The notes: a model not told the origin generated them from the letters alone. DNA of 64,000 nucleotides from Tetrapyrgos nigripes (GCA_013368315.1 JAACJM010000149.1:124001-188000); one strand, 5' to 3'; positions 12,888-23,408 are shown, numbered from the stretch's first letter. Translations and numbers: made by a program.

Positions 12888-13509
12888 TGTTAAGTCCGGG
12901 CAGATCCTAGTGTTAGGAAACATGTTGGACCTGAGCAGAAGTCTTATTGGGGTTTTGGGAAAGGATGAAGACGAATCCGGGTGGAACCGGTAGTCTTTGA
13001 GATAGAAGTATAAGGAAAGAGACAGAATGGAATCCATTAAGATGGTACTATGTTGTCTGAAGTCGGATGAAGTTAGGAGACCAGCTAATTTGATTTTAGA
13101 CTTAAGCTATCTACTACAAAGTTGCTAGCTTAAGTACTACTTCGGAGCCTATCGGAATGAAGAGGAGTAAGATAGGGATGGTTCAGAAATAAAGGAAAAG
13201 CACATGGTGCTATTGGAGATGGATGGAGTACTGCGGAACAAAGTGGAAACAAAGTGGAACGGATTGGAGATGAAGTGGAGTAAGTTTTGGAGATTAGATA
13301 CGAGCTATCCGGTAGTTATCCGAAATGAATCATGGGTTCCCGGATGGGATCCGTTTGTGGAGATTAATAGTGGAGCTTGGATATGAATCAGAAATGAATG
13401 ATCGGAAAGTGTTTGGGATGAAAGGGAATGAAGTTCGAAATAAAAGAAAAAGAAGTTCGGAAGAGGATCGGATACAATCGGAAAGATGTACGGAAGCATA
13501 GATATTACA
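12888..13509 (-). repeat. 3' LTR of the gypsy element (left end)
   Basis: 622 bp, beginning TGTTAAGTCC and ending GATATTACA on the plus strand. It is homologous to 20280-20944 but lacks a 43-bp internal duplication present there. Differences from the other LTR are mostly CG against TG or CA. Confidence 0.93.
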
Positions 13510-13525
13510 GTATCCCCCTCTTAGG
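13510..13525 (-). other. Polypurine tract next to the 3' LTR
   Basis: On the minus strand AAGAGGGGGA lies three bases before the 3' LTR. This is the usual second-strand primer site, and it confirms that the element's 3' end is on the left. Confidence 0.75.
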
Positions 13526-13746
13526 CCTCAAGCCCTCGAGAGGCATGGAAACGAATAGTAATCCATTGGAATGAAGTTGAAAAGACAATAGAAGAAAAAA
13601 TAGAAAAGGGGTGGACCCCAGGAAATGAACAATGGGATCGGAAACGAATGGAAACAATCGGGATTGTGAATGGTTTCTAAATTAAGTAATTGGTAATGAA
13701 ATGAACAGGAAACAATAAGGATGGTCCATGCGCGTATTTGAAAACG

Positions 13747-13753
13747 TATAAAA
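13747..13753 (+). promoter_or_regulatory. TATA box of the antisense zinc-cluster gene
   Basis: TATAAAA lies 47-53 bp upstream of the ATG at 13800, on the strand opposite to gag-pol. This suggests the gene has its own promoter inside the transposon. Confidence 0.55.
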
Positions 13754-13799
13754 GGGAGAAGTCCTCGGAAGCAGAGCAAAACCAACTTCACTGTTATCA

Positions 13800-14806
13800 A
13801 TGTCTTCCACCACCTCCTACGTTTCCCTTGACGTTTCCATGCTCCTGGCAGAGTATATGAATGAATGGACAACGTCCAACGCGAAACCTCTGGCTCCTGT
13901 GCATCCCGAACCTTTGGTGGAGAAAGTGATCGATGATAGTATGAGGGTGACGGAAAAGCATCGGGTCCGTCAGGAAAATAAAAATGGTGTGTGACCTGTT
14001 TTGAATTGGTTTTTCCATGGATGCTAACAGAATTGGCTTTTTAGCTCGACAAGCACATGAAGCTCTGATGGAGGAATACGAGGCTGCAGAGGAATTGATG
14101 GAGTTGTGGTTGGAGCAGCGGAAAGACGTGGAAAAGGTGAAGAAGGAGGAATTGGAGGCTGAGGAGAGGAAGCGGCTGGAGGAATGGGTAAGGAAGGAGA
14201 AGGAACAGATGGAACAGGGCATGGAGATGGAAGTGGAGCATTCTGATGCGGGTCCGTCAGAAAAGGCGAGAGGAAAGAGGAAAGCGAGTCCTCGTGCAGC
14301 TTGGAGGCGACGTAGGGACGAGGGATCTGGGGATGAAGACTCGGAGAGTGAGGAAGAGGTTGAGGTGGAGAAGGGAGAGGCATATGCTGAGGTACGATTG
14401 CTTTTCCGCTTTTCTTTTTCCAGATTTTGACCTTGATTTTATGTAGCGATGTTCCCAGTGTACCCGGCTCAGTTTGGAGTGCACGTCCCAAGGCGACGGG
14501 AAACGTGCTTGCGAGTCCTGCGCGGCATCACGCGTGGGTTGTAGTTTCACCGGTTGGAAGGCCGTCCTTCCTGATGTCTCGACCCTTTGTGCCATACAGT
14601 CGGCCCAACTCCGTCACCTCATCCATATGGGGAATGTTCTAGAAGCAATTGCGGAATCGTCAGATATCCTGCTTCCCAAAATGGAGGATGAGGAGTGGAT
14701 AGGAATGGAGGCAAGGTTGCTGGACATGCTGGATTCACTCAGGAAGCCAAAGAAGAAGGGAAAGGGGAAGAAACTGAGATCAAAGGCAGTGGTAGAGGAA
14801 GATTGA
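13800..14806 (+). CDS. Coiled-coil / zinc-cluster (Zn2Cys6-like) protein carried antisense in the gypsy element
   Basis: Three exons, 13800-13986, 14045-14391 and 14447-14806, join in frame to 297 residues without a stop. The middle is a highly charged Glu/Lys coiled coil (QAHEALMEEYEAAEELMELW to the RKEKEQ region). It is followed by a basic/acidic linker. Exon 3 then opens with Cys-x2-Cys-x6-Cys-x9-Cys-x2-Cys-x6-Cys, the spacing of a fungal binuclear zinc cluster. The C-terminus ends in a Lys-rich tail. It lies between the integrase/chromodomain end and the 3' LTR and runs opposite to gag-pol. Its intact frame and spliceosomal introns contrast with the decayed polyprotein beside it. DNA or chromatin binding is inferred from the zinc cluster only; no function is known to me. 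Confidence 0.8.
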
Positions 14807-15031
14807 GGAAAGGGACGGATGCGTGCCGGATGGATGGACACAAACAATTGTATATAGATTTTTTGTAATGGATACTCGACCGGACCTGGATGGGCAAAAA
14901 ACTTTCTTGGAACAAATTTTCGAGTGAAGTTAAGATGTGATCGGAGTAAAAGGAAAAAATGAGAAAAAATAGAATAAATCAAAATTAGTGAAGAGCGCTG
15001 GAAGGGACGGAAAACGTTGGAAAGATAAGGA

Positions 15032-18000
15032 TTAAAATGAAATTGGAAGAGGACCGGGTTTGTTTGGATTTTTCTGATGGTACTCGTTTATAGCTTCTTC
15101 GGCTGTAAGCTCATCTGCAGGAAGCCAGGAAAATTCTTCGTTGGTGCCTTTGTAACCAGACCACTGTACCAAATATAGTAGAGGACATTTCTGACAGCAC
15201 CGATCGATTTTCAAGTCTAAGATTTTGGTGATTTCATATTCAAGTTCACCTTCAATTTTGACTGGAGTGGGCGGATCTGGAATACGATTTGGAATCGTGT
15301 TGGGAACAGTGGGTTCGAGTTGGGACACATGGAAAACGGGGTGGATCCCACGGAGATAGTCAGGGAGCTTTATGGCATAGGAAAGAGAGCTGGGGCGAGA
15401 GAGAACTTTGAATGGACCAAGGAATTTCTCGGAGAACTTTGGAGTGGGTCTTGTAGTTTTTATGTGTTTGGCAGACACAAAAACCTCAGAACCAATAGGG
15501 ATTTCTGGTAAATCCAGATGGCGTTTGTCGGCCTGTACCTTGTAACGTTTCTGAGCTTCCCGAATCTCATCCTGAAGGAAACCATGAAGTTCCTCAAGAT
15601 TGACAACAAAATGTTGGGCGCACTCGGAAGCGAGATTGTAGTCGGGATGAACCGTTAAGTTTGGGTGAAACCCTTTATTTGTGAAGAAGGGTGTGATTCC
15701 GGTGGAAGCATTTGGAGCGTTGTTGTAAGCGAACTCAGTGATGGGAAGTAGGGAAGACCAATTATCCTGTTGGTAAGAACAATAGATCCCGATGTACTGC
15801 TCGAGTGTCTGATTGGTGCGCTCTGTCTGTCCGTCGGCTTCTGGGTGATAACCCGAAGTGAAGTGAAGTTCCATGTTCAAAGCTTTTCCTAAGGATCGGA
15901 AAAATGGGAAACGAATTCGGACCCACAGTCGGAAGTGACATGGTTAGGAACACCATGCTTAGAAAAAACATGAAGAACAAATAATTCTGCGAGCTGTTCC
16001 GGTGTAATGGTATCATGAGTTGGAATGAAGATTCCCTGTTTGGATGCACGGTCCACAATTACCAGGATTGCTGTGTATCCGTTGGAATCTGGTAGTTGTT
16101 CAATAAAATCCATGGAAATCGAATCCCATGGACGGACCAGTACGGGAAGTGGTTTTAAGAGACCATAAGGACAATGTCGACAAGGCTTGTTGCGACCACA
16201 AACTGTACAGGAAGCGACATAATCCCGAACGAATTCTCAGACCTTTGGCCAGGTATAGTGGTGTCAGATAAGGTCAAGCGTCCGGTTTTGTCTGAAGTGT
16301 CCTGCTAGGGAATGGTCGTGGTGCTGTCGCAAAACTTGAAGTCTAAGGTCGGAAGCACCAGGAACGAATATCCTATCGTCCAAGCGTAGTAACCCGGATT
16401 CATCGAGTTTCCATCGGGATGATGAGGAATCCTTAGCTAGTTTGAGACTGGCTTGTGATTCCGGATCGGAAGCATAGGATTCTCGGATTGTGGAATGGAG
16501 TTTCTCGATATCCATGATAATGGATGCACGGAGTGTGGGTCCTTCGAGGAAAGAGGCTCGGAGCGATTTGGAAAGCTGTTCTTGGGTGAAGACTGGGCAG
16601 AAATTCTGCAGATTAACCTTGGCGTAGTCACTATCCCCCTCTTTTGGGTAGACGTCCCATTGTCTAGTGAGTGAGTCTGGTTTTGCACCTAGTTTACCCG
16701 GTTGGAACTGGATAATGAGATTGAAAGTGGAAAGATACTCGGACTATCAGACTTGTCGTCGTGTTAGAATTTTAGTGGTCAAAAAATATTCCAAATTCTT
16801 GTGATCAGTAATGACATCGATAGGGGATCCGGAGCCTTCCAAGTAGTGTCACCAGATTCGGAACACTTCAAAAATGGCAAGCAATTCCTTATCGTGAACG
16901 TTGTAATTGAGTTCGGCAGATTGTAAGGTGTGTGAATGGAATGCGATGGGATGAATCTCTCCGGAATCGTACTGGAGAGAGAGGATTGCGGCGATAGCAT
17001 AATCGGAAGCGTCAGTTTCAATGATAATCTTTTGGTTCGGAACCCAATGACCAAGGATCGGAGCGGAAGTAAAAGCGTGCTTAAGGTAATTGAAAGATTC
17101 CTGGCATGCCTGCGTCCATTTCCACTGGATAGCTTTTCGGGTGAGACGGGTTAGGGGTATGACGATATCCGAATAATTGAAGATGAAGCGTCTGTAAAAA
17201 TTACAGAAGCCTAGGAAAGATTGTATATCCCGGACCTTCCGAGAAACGGGCCATTCCAGGATAGTTCAGATTTTAGAAGGATCCATCATTAACCCTTCGG
17301 GGGAGAGAACGGAGAACAAGCATTTTTCGGGATTGACAAAGAGTCCATGCTCTCGGAGCAGACGGAATACTTCGTGAACATGCTTCTGATGGTCCTCCTC
17401 ATTGTCAGAATAGATCAGGACGTTGTCGAGATAGACGATGACAGTGACGTCGAGGAGATCCTTGAGGATGTCGTTGATAAATCGCTGAAAAGCGGCAGGA
17501 GCATTACTGAGACCAAAAGGCATCACTTTCCATTTGAAGGATCTGTAGCGGGTCCGGAAAGCAGTTTTCCATTCATCCCCTTCGGCGATGTGGACCAAGT
17601 GGTAAGCATGACAGAGATCCAACTTGGTATAGATTTTCGTGTGCCGGGGAGTGTCTAAAAGCTCGGAAATAAGCGGAAGCAGATACCTATCCTTCTTCGT
17701 GATGGCATTGAGGCCACGGAAGTCAACGCAAAGCCAAAGCTCTCCGCTTTTCTTCTTCACAAAGAGGACCGGAGCTGTGAAGGGCAAGGATGAAGGTTTG
17801 ATAAAACCTATAGTCAGATGTTTGTCGATAAATTTCCGTTGGATACCAGGGTCGTAGGGGCGATGCGGAGCCAGTTTATCCGAAAGTCCTTCGTCAAACA
17901 CATCGGAATAGTCAGCTAAGTATTCGGGAGCCTTTGGAGAAGGTGGGGTTTCCGAATTTGAGGCTTTCGCATGAACCTCAGCATCCAGGGTTAACTGGAG

Positions 18001-18762
18001 CGCCATTGGTTCAAGCTGATCCTGTTTGCAACAGCGAAGGAAAGCTGCTGCTCCGATGATGCTAATGCAGGTGTCGTCAACGGAAGACACCATTTGCGAG
18101 ATGGAAGGATAGGAATAGATGGGTTCGTACGGCCATGATGATTTAGAACGAATGGGTGGTGTTGCAGCTGGAAGCAGTGTGGAAACCGGAGAACCCGGGT
18201 CAGCCACAGAGGGCGACACACATGGTTCAGAGCTCGGGGTGACAGCAACCGGTTCGGGATCACGGAAATCGATGTTTCCTTTTACCCAGTCAACCGACGG
18301 GTTGTAGCAGGAAAGGAAACTATATCTGAGGACTCCTTTACAAGTTGAGTTGAGATTAGTGACATAAAAGTCAAGAGGAATTCGTTCCCCCTTCGGAAAG
18401 TAAATGGAAAAACGGTGTACTTTATTCAGGGTGCAGGGTACGGAACCATCAAGTAAGTATAGACGAATGGGAGGAATGGAAAAGGTAGGTAGGGAATGTT
18501 CGGAAACGTATGTAGAGTCGATAAAACAATCTGAAGAACCAGAATCCAAAAGCGATGGAAAGGAAATGGAAAGTTTGGGTTTATTATATGAAGGAATAGA
18601 AAGTGGAAGGACTAAGGATTTAATGGAAAGAGTGGCGGCGTTGAGAGTAACCTCCTGATTGGCATGATCCCGGTCAACGCAACTCTGACCTCGTGCCGAG
18701 GCATCAGAGTCGCTGACTATTTTAGGGACTGCGTGGAAGCAGTGCCAGTTACAGAAGTACTA
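15032..18762 (-). pseudogene. Gypsy pol: protease, RT, RNase H, integrase, chromodomain (broken)
   Basis: Read right to left. An aspartic protease motif (LDSGSSDCF) is near 18550. RT has FVKKKSGELWLCVDFRGLNA and an active site YLDN (17422-17433) where YLDD is expected. RNase H residues (IIIETDASDYAIAAIL) are near 17020. The integrase zinc domain has H, H and CTVC near 16160-16330. The integrase core carries MDFIEQLPDS, TSDCGSEF and HPEADGQTERTNQTLEQY (15800-16113). A C-terminal chromodomain (LYLVQWSGYKGTNEEFSWLP) is near 15090-15180. Breaks: TGA at 17266 and others where Arg is expected in the integrase region (about 16260, 16235), plus a 1-nt frameshift near 15890. The chromodomain places it among chromoviruses, whose integrase is usually directed to methylated heterochromatin. 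Confidence 0.9.
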
Positions 18763-18791
18763 CCAGAGGAGGTGTTTTCTGTGTTTGCGGC

Positions 18792-20261
18792 TCAGCCGCG
18801 AGCCTTGTTTGCCGCCTTCCGCTTGTTACAGTCATCCGTCGAATGCTTCCCGCCACAGAACATACAGAGATTGTTCTTTTTGCAGCGGTCCCTTTCGTCC
18901 TGGGATAACTTTCTGTCTTTCCCGAGCTTGTTAGCCCAGGGTTTCTTCTGGCCGGAAGGGAATGAAGACAACAAGGATGAATTAGAGTTGGGATTATAGT
19001 TGGAATTGGAGGAATTGGAGGAATTTCCAGATTTCTCACCTTTACCGGAGTTTGAGGACTTTCCGGAGCCGGAACTGGAACTGTTACCTCCCAAGCCTTT
19101 CCCCCCAGAATTTCCTTTTCCCCCACCCGCTTCTTCCCGTTTCTTCTCAGTTTGGTGACGCCAGTAACGGGAATCGATTCGGAGAACCTGGGATTTGAGA
19201 TGGGGAAGGTTCTGTTCCTCGTAGACTAGGGCAAGGGCATCCTTGATTCGCAGAGCCAAACCCTTTCGGAAAAAGTGTCGCAGGGAATTCTCATCCCAAG
19301 CGACCTGCGAAGCAAGTTGTTGGAACTTGACGCAGTACTTCGTGGCCTGATCGGAATCCTTCATGAATAGGGCCTCCAATCGGTCCTCAGCATCCCCGAC
19401 CTCGTCAAAAACCCCGAAGTTGTCCTTCAGCTCCTTGACAAAAATACCAAAGTCAAGGGTCCATGGAGTGGGTTCCTTGGGATCCGGGTTGAGGATTTCC
19501 GGCTCAAAGAATTCGAGTGCGGTGCCGGAGAGATAGGAAAGTGTGAAACTGATTTTTGCAGCATCAGTCGCGTATGCCTTGGGACGGTTCTGGAGATTAA
19601 TCTGGATCTGGATCAGGAACGGACGGAGCTTCTTCAGATCTGACCCATCGAAAACGTCAGGTTTCTTCACTTCCGTCTTTTCACTGTGACCAGGTGTAAC
19701 TTTTCTGATGATCTCGTTGAAACTTTGGAGGGCAGTAATGAACTGCCTCCTTTCGTCGTTGTCGTTGTCGGAACCGTCAGAACCATCTTCTCCTCCCAGA
19801 GGCCCATCATCCGGTGGTCCTCCGCCACCGTCGTCAGATCTGCCTCCTCCACCACCCTGATGTTGTCCATTGTTGTCCCCGTCATTTCCCTGACCATAAT
19901 GCTGGCCTGGTGGAGGACCACAGCCGTCATCGGGATTGGCAGGTGTACGCGAGGGTCCTGCTCGAGAGGATCCTTGAGTTTGCTGTTGGACGTATGAACG
20001 GCTTTGAGTTTGTGTAAGGGTTGCAGAGTCTCCTGGCTCCGGGCCGTCCCAGCTATCAAGGAATTCCTTAAACTGACTCGTGCGGGGTTTGGTTGGGCTC
20101 GGGTGTGCGAAAATGCTGCCAGAGCGTCTGTGTTGGCAAATTTGAACATTACAGAAGAGGTTGGAATAATAAGCGTTTTTGAATGGAGTCACCGGAACCG
20201 TAAGGTTCGGTGTCAGGGAAGGAGTTCGTGGTTGGGAACGTTGGGAAATTGTAGACAACAA
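18792..20261 (-). CDS. Gypsy Gag, capsid/nucleocapsid
   Basis: A long open frame with a Gly/Asp-rich N-terminal third, a capsid-like helical centre (KKLRPFLIQIQINLQNRPKA, then SYLSGTALEFFEP) typical of retrotransposon gag, a Ser/Asn/Gly-rich linker, and a zinc knuckle CMFCGGKHSTDDC (C-x2-C-x3-H-x4-C, one residue shorter than the standard spacing). It ends in TGA at 18792. The protease frame opens about 30 nt further on in another frame, so gag and pol are separated by a stop plus a frame change, probably decay. There is no good ATG at the far right end, and the listed limit is the open frame. Confidence 0.8.
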   Translation of the reverse strand: MLSTISQRSQPRTPSLTPNLTVPVTPFKNAYYSNLFCNVQICQHRRSGSIFAHPSPTKPRTSQFKEFLDSWDGPEPGDSATLTQTQSRSYVQQQTQGSSRAGPSRTPANPDDGCGPPPGQHYGQGNDGDNNGQHQGGGGGRSDDGGGGPPDDGPLGGEDGSDGSDNDNDERRQFITALQSFNEIIRKVTPGHSEKTEVKKPDVFDGSDLKKLRPFLIQIQINLQNRPKAYATDAAKISFTLSYLSGTALEFFEPEILNPDPKEPTPWTLDFGIFVKELKDNFGVFDEVGDAEDRLEALFMKDSDQATKYCVKFQQLASQVAWDENSLRHFFRKGLALRIKDALALVYEEQNLPHLKSQVLRIDSRYWRHQTEKKREEAGGGKGNSGGKGLGGNSSSSGSGKSSNSGKGEKSGNSSNSSNSNYNPNSNSSLLSSFPSGQKKPWANKLGKDRKLSQDERDRCKKNNLCMFCGGKHSTDDCNKRKAANKARG

Positions 20262-20266
20262 GAGAG

Positions 20267-20277
20267 AAGTCTAAAAT
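20267..20277 (-). other. Putative self-priming primer-binding site
   Basis: Two bases inside the 5' LTR the element-sense strand reads ATTTTAGACTT. This does not begin with TGG as a tRNA-primed site would. It is perfectly complementary over 11 nt to AAGTCTAAAAT within the LTR (20485-20495; also 13093-13103). Tf1-type elements prime reverse transcription from the first 11 nt of their own RNA in this way. Confidence 0.6.
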
Positions 20278-20279
20278 AC

Positions 20280-20944
20280 TGTTAAGTCCGGGCGGATCCT
20301 AGCGTTAGGAAACACATTGGACCCGAGCGGAAGTCTTATTGGGGTTTTGGGAAAGGATGAAGACGAATCTGGGCGGAACTGGTAGTCTTTGAGATAGAAG
20401 TATAAGGAAAGAGACAGAATGGAATCCATTAAGACAGTACTATGTTGTCTGAAGTCGGATGAAGTTAGGAGACCAGCTAATTTGATTTTAGACTTAAGCT
20501 ATCTACTACAAAGTTGCTAGCTTAAGTACTACTTCGGAGCCTATCGGAATGAAGAGGAGTAAGATAGGGATGGTTCGGAAATAAAGGAAAAGCACATGGT
20601 GCTATTGGAGATGGATGGAGTACTGCGGAACAAAGTGGAAACAAAGTGGAAACAAAGTGGAACGGATTGGAGCTGAAGTGGAAACAAAGTGGAACAGATT
20701 GGAGATGAAGTGGAGTAAGTTTTGGAGATTAGATACGAGCTATCCAGTAGTTATCTGAAATGAATCACGGGTTCCCAGATGGGATCCGTTTGTGGAGATT
20801 AATAGTGGAGCTTGGATATGAATTGGAAATGAATGATCGGAAAGTGTTTGGGATGAAAGGGAATGAAGTTCGAAATAAAAGAAAAAGGAGTTCGGAAGAG
20901 GATCGGATATGATCGGAAAGATGTACGGAAGCATAGATATTACA
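20280..20944 (-). repeat. 5' LTR of the gypsy element (right end)
   Basis: 665 bp. It contains a tandem duplication around 20641-20715 built on the phrase AACAAAGTGGAA, absent from the left LTR. If the 11-nt self-primer at 20485-20495 marks the RNA start, U3 would be about 449 bp and R-U5 about 216 bp. Confidence 0.93.
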
Positions 20945-21465
20945 GGTATATGCTTCACGTATGCCACGATGTTCGCTTTGGAAAGTTTGGCCCTGGTTGG
21001 GGAAACTTATTCGACCAGTGCAGACATTAGAAGAGTGTGTAACTTCCTTCTGGAAAAGCAGATGGACAATGGCAGTTGGGGAGAAAGTTACAAGGTATGA
21101 GTTGTTCATTCTTCCCAGTTCATCAGTGCTCACTCTGTCTTGATTCAAAAGTCTTGTGAGTTGGGACAATACATCCCTCACAAGTGCTCGCAGGTCGTCC
21201 AAACCTCTTGGGCGGCTATGGCTCTTATGTATGCTTGAATACCAGATAAAACCCCCATCAGACGCGCAGTCAAGCTGGTCATGTCACATCAGCTGCCTGT
21301 GAGATATGTGTCCTCTTTGGTCTTGGATTGAAGCTGACACAGTGACAGCAGGATGGTTCTTGGGCTCAAACAGCAATTGAAGGTATCTTCAACAAGAATT
21401 GCACCATTTCTTATCTGAACTTCAAGCTTTCCTTCACTGTTTGGATGCTTGGATTATCCCAGTAG

Positions 21466-22501
21466 TATTTGCAGGAGTAGAGTAACTTGCCGACTTTCAC
21501 TTTGAAAAGGTCCTGGACACCTGTCGGTACATGTTGGCACAGGAGTGTATATATCACAGATAGTCTGCTATTATATGCCTTGACACCAGTTGCATAGAGA
21601 ATGGGAAGTGCGCCACACTCCAGTTGGATTCCAGTACACCAGAGATTGGTATTTTCCGAAACTTTCGAGAAGGTTTTGCCCAAGTTTTGCCTCGCTCGAT
21701 GGTCAGGTCAGGGTGGGCATGAAGCGCTGGGTGAAGACTGCATCTGTCACTGATCAGGCAGTAAGATAACAAAACTCACCAAGCCTCCTGCATTGCAACC
21801 TGGTTTTGTAGAGACTTGAAATCAAATCATGAGCTCGAAGTGGATTTCAGAATGACTTGGGGAAATTTTAAATATAGCTAGTGCACTGCTGATGGGGACG
21901 CCAGGCCCAATACAGAGTGTTCGCGCTAAAAGCTTCATACAAAATATTAACCTTCCCTCTAATTCTAACGCTTTACAACCATTGACAGAAAGTTGTAAGC
22001 CGTAAAACAAAACGGTGGTATATCTACAGTCTGAACTGCTGTTGCTGCCGGTGGTCGATCATATAAAGACAAATCCTTCCAGATGTTAGAGAATTATACA
22101 TATGAACAAAACCACAAGTCAGGGTCAGTTATGCCCCTACAATTCCCCATGTCTATCTATGTCAACTGCAAAGTGCTTCAAATGATGTCTGTTCCTACAG
22201 GACAGGTTTGTTCTAGTCTAATCTCTTTGTTGTTACCTTTCTGAACTGACACATACTAATTACAGAGCAACTTGTGAAAAAAAACTCGACAATAACAAGC
22301 TCCGTAGGGCCCATAGGCCCCCCGAGTTGAGTGGTAGTGAGCTCCTCAGCCTTCTGATTGTACGACTTAAAAAGTAATGCCAAGTCAAAATGATCAGAAA
22401 CCCTTTTCAATGTTGTGAGTACTAATTATACAGTTATCAAGATGCCCGTGTATGTACTGTCCATTTTTACATTTTACTTCAAATCATTTTTTATCCATCA
22501 T
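21466..22501. other. Intergenic, no gene seen
   Basis: AT-rich spacer downstream of the cyclase pseudogene, up to the stop of the heat-shock gene. Short frames on both strands show no domain. Confidence 0.5.
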
Positions 22502-23115
22502 TCAAGAAATCGAGATCTTCTTGGGAGCAGCCTCAGGCGCAGCCTTGGGGAAGGTTACAGTCAAGACCCCATGGTCCATCATGGCTTTGATCTTGTCGTC
22601 CTGCAGGAAAGTCACATCAGTACACCGATCTAACAAAAAAAAAAAAAAGACAGATTAGACTAGTGTCTATTACTCACCTTGACGCCCTGAGGCAATCTCA
22701 AAGTCCTTGAGAACTTGCTGAACCTCCTCTCCCTCACAGCCCACCCGTTGGAGTCCTGGTGCTCCTCAGACATCTTGGTCTCACCAGAGACAGTCAGGCG
22801 GCTGTTGTGAACGTCAATGTTGACGTCCTCCTTCTTCATGCCAGGGAGCTCAAAGGTGGCAGTGATGATGTTTTTTTCAGAGTCTTCGTGGAGGTCCATT
22901 CTATAAGGCAAGACATAGAGTGAGCAAAAGCTGTATGTGAATGGGAGAAGCATGATAGCTTACCTTGGCTTGAGAGCCTGAGCGACAGTGTTACCACCCT
23001 CACCCTGGCCGCCTTGTTGAATCCTCTGCTTGTTGTTACCAGAGCGAGGTGCGTTGAGGAATTCGTTGAAGAAGCGGTCAAAGTTGTAGAAGGGTTCATA
23101 GTGATAGACAGACAT
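22502..23115 (-). CDS. Small heat-shock protein (HSP20 / alpha-crystallin family)
   Basis: Exons 23115-22964, 22900-22678 and 22600-22502 give 157 residues. The start MSVYHYEPFYNFDRFFNEF is a typical sHSP N-terminal arm rich in Phe and Tyr. The alpha-crystallin domain follows (MDLHEDSEKNIITATFELPG, then NIDVHNSRLTVSGET, FSRTLRLPQGVK, MMDHGVLTVTFPK). A C-terminal I-S-I motif (KKISIS) docks neighbouring subunits. The protein is an ATP-independent cytosolic holdase that keeps unfolding proteins soluble during stress. The promoter has heat-shock elements and a TATA box, so stress induction through Hsf1 is expected. No lesions are visible; this is one of the clearest live genes in the window. Confidence 0.95.
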
Positions 23116-23221
23116 AGTAGAAGTCAATCAAGAGCAAAGTTTGGAGAGTTGTAAACTTGTAGCAAGATGTAGTGAAGAAGTGAGTTGTTGATGATGATTT
23201 ATTGCTAGACAAAGGGCACAG

Positions 23222-23229
23222 CTTATATA
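23222..23229 (-). promoter_or_regulatory. TATA box of the HSP20 gene
   Basis: On the minus strand TATATAAG lies about 107 bp before the ATG, downstream of both heat-shock elements, which fits an inducible heat-shock promoter. Confidence 0.6.
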
Positions 23230-23247
23230 CCCGCAGAAAGATTGCTG

Positions 23248-23258
23248 GAACATTCGGA
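23248..23258 (-). promoter_or_regulatory. Heat-shock element, proximal
   Basis: GAACATTCGGA contains GAA-2-TTC followed by a partial third unit, about 20 bp upstream of the TATA box. Confidence 0.6.
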
Positions 23259-23408
23259 GAGTCTGAGATTGTGACGAGAGCTTGCGTCAGAATGTATCAG
23301 CATACATGGTCAGATACTTCAAGTACTTTCTACTTTTGAAAGAGCGATCAGCAATGAGTACCATGCAAGTCGTATGACACCAGAGCGAGAAGAGACAAGA
23401 TTGCACTG

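Larger units (their letters stand above)
12888..20944 (-). mobile_element. Ty3/gypsy chromovirus (LTR retrotransposon), reverse orientation, decayed
   Basis: A complete element with LTRs at 12888-13509 and 20280-20944, TG...CA ends, and the 5-bp target duplication GGTAT (12883-12887 and 20945-20949). Read on the minus strand the order is 5' LTR, gag, protease, reverse transcriptase, RNase H, integrase, chromodomain, purine tract, 3' LTR. A separate gene on the opposite strand fills the space before the 3' LTR. The polyprotein carries frameshifts and TGA/TAG stops, so this copy cannot move itself. Removal with one target copy rejoins the cyclase codons as [13 protein letters not shown]. Confidence 0.95.
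8082..21465 (+). pseudogene. Oxidosqualene (lanosterol-type) cyclase, disrupted copy
   Basis: Blocks in family order match lanosterol synthase, the 2,3-oxidosqualene cyclase of sterol synthesis. N-terminal TRWRLKLGPGRSHTWHYI is at 8187-8240; [13 protein letters not shown] to EDGGWGM at 9778-9924; [15 protein letters not shown] at 10023; TPSWGKFW to PPELW at 10182-10264; [10 protein letters not shown] to [10 protein letters not shown] at 10318-10408; LYTPHSRLLDVL at 11160; MEDKNTGLQDLAPVSKMM at 11285; GTNGSQLWDTAFIAQ at 12070; the catalytic-Asp motif, here DCMGE instead of DCTAE, at 12342; and the QW-rich C-terminus to 21465. In-frame stops lie at 8292, 10011, 11405, 12145 and 21236. Three mobile elements interrupt it, and removing each with one target copy restores the frame. 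ERG7 is essential, so a working copy should exist elsewhere. This one was a paralogue or possibly a divergent triterpene cyclase. Confidence 0.93.
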
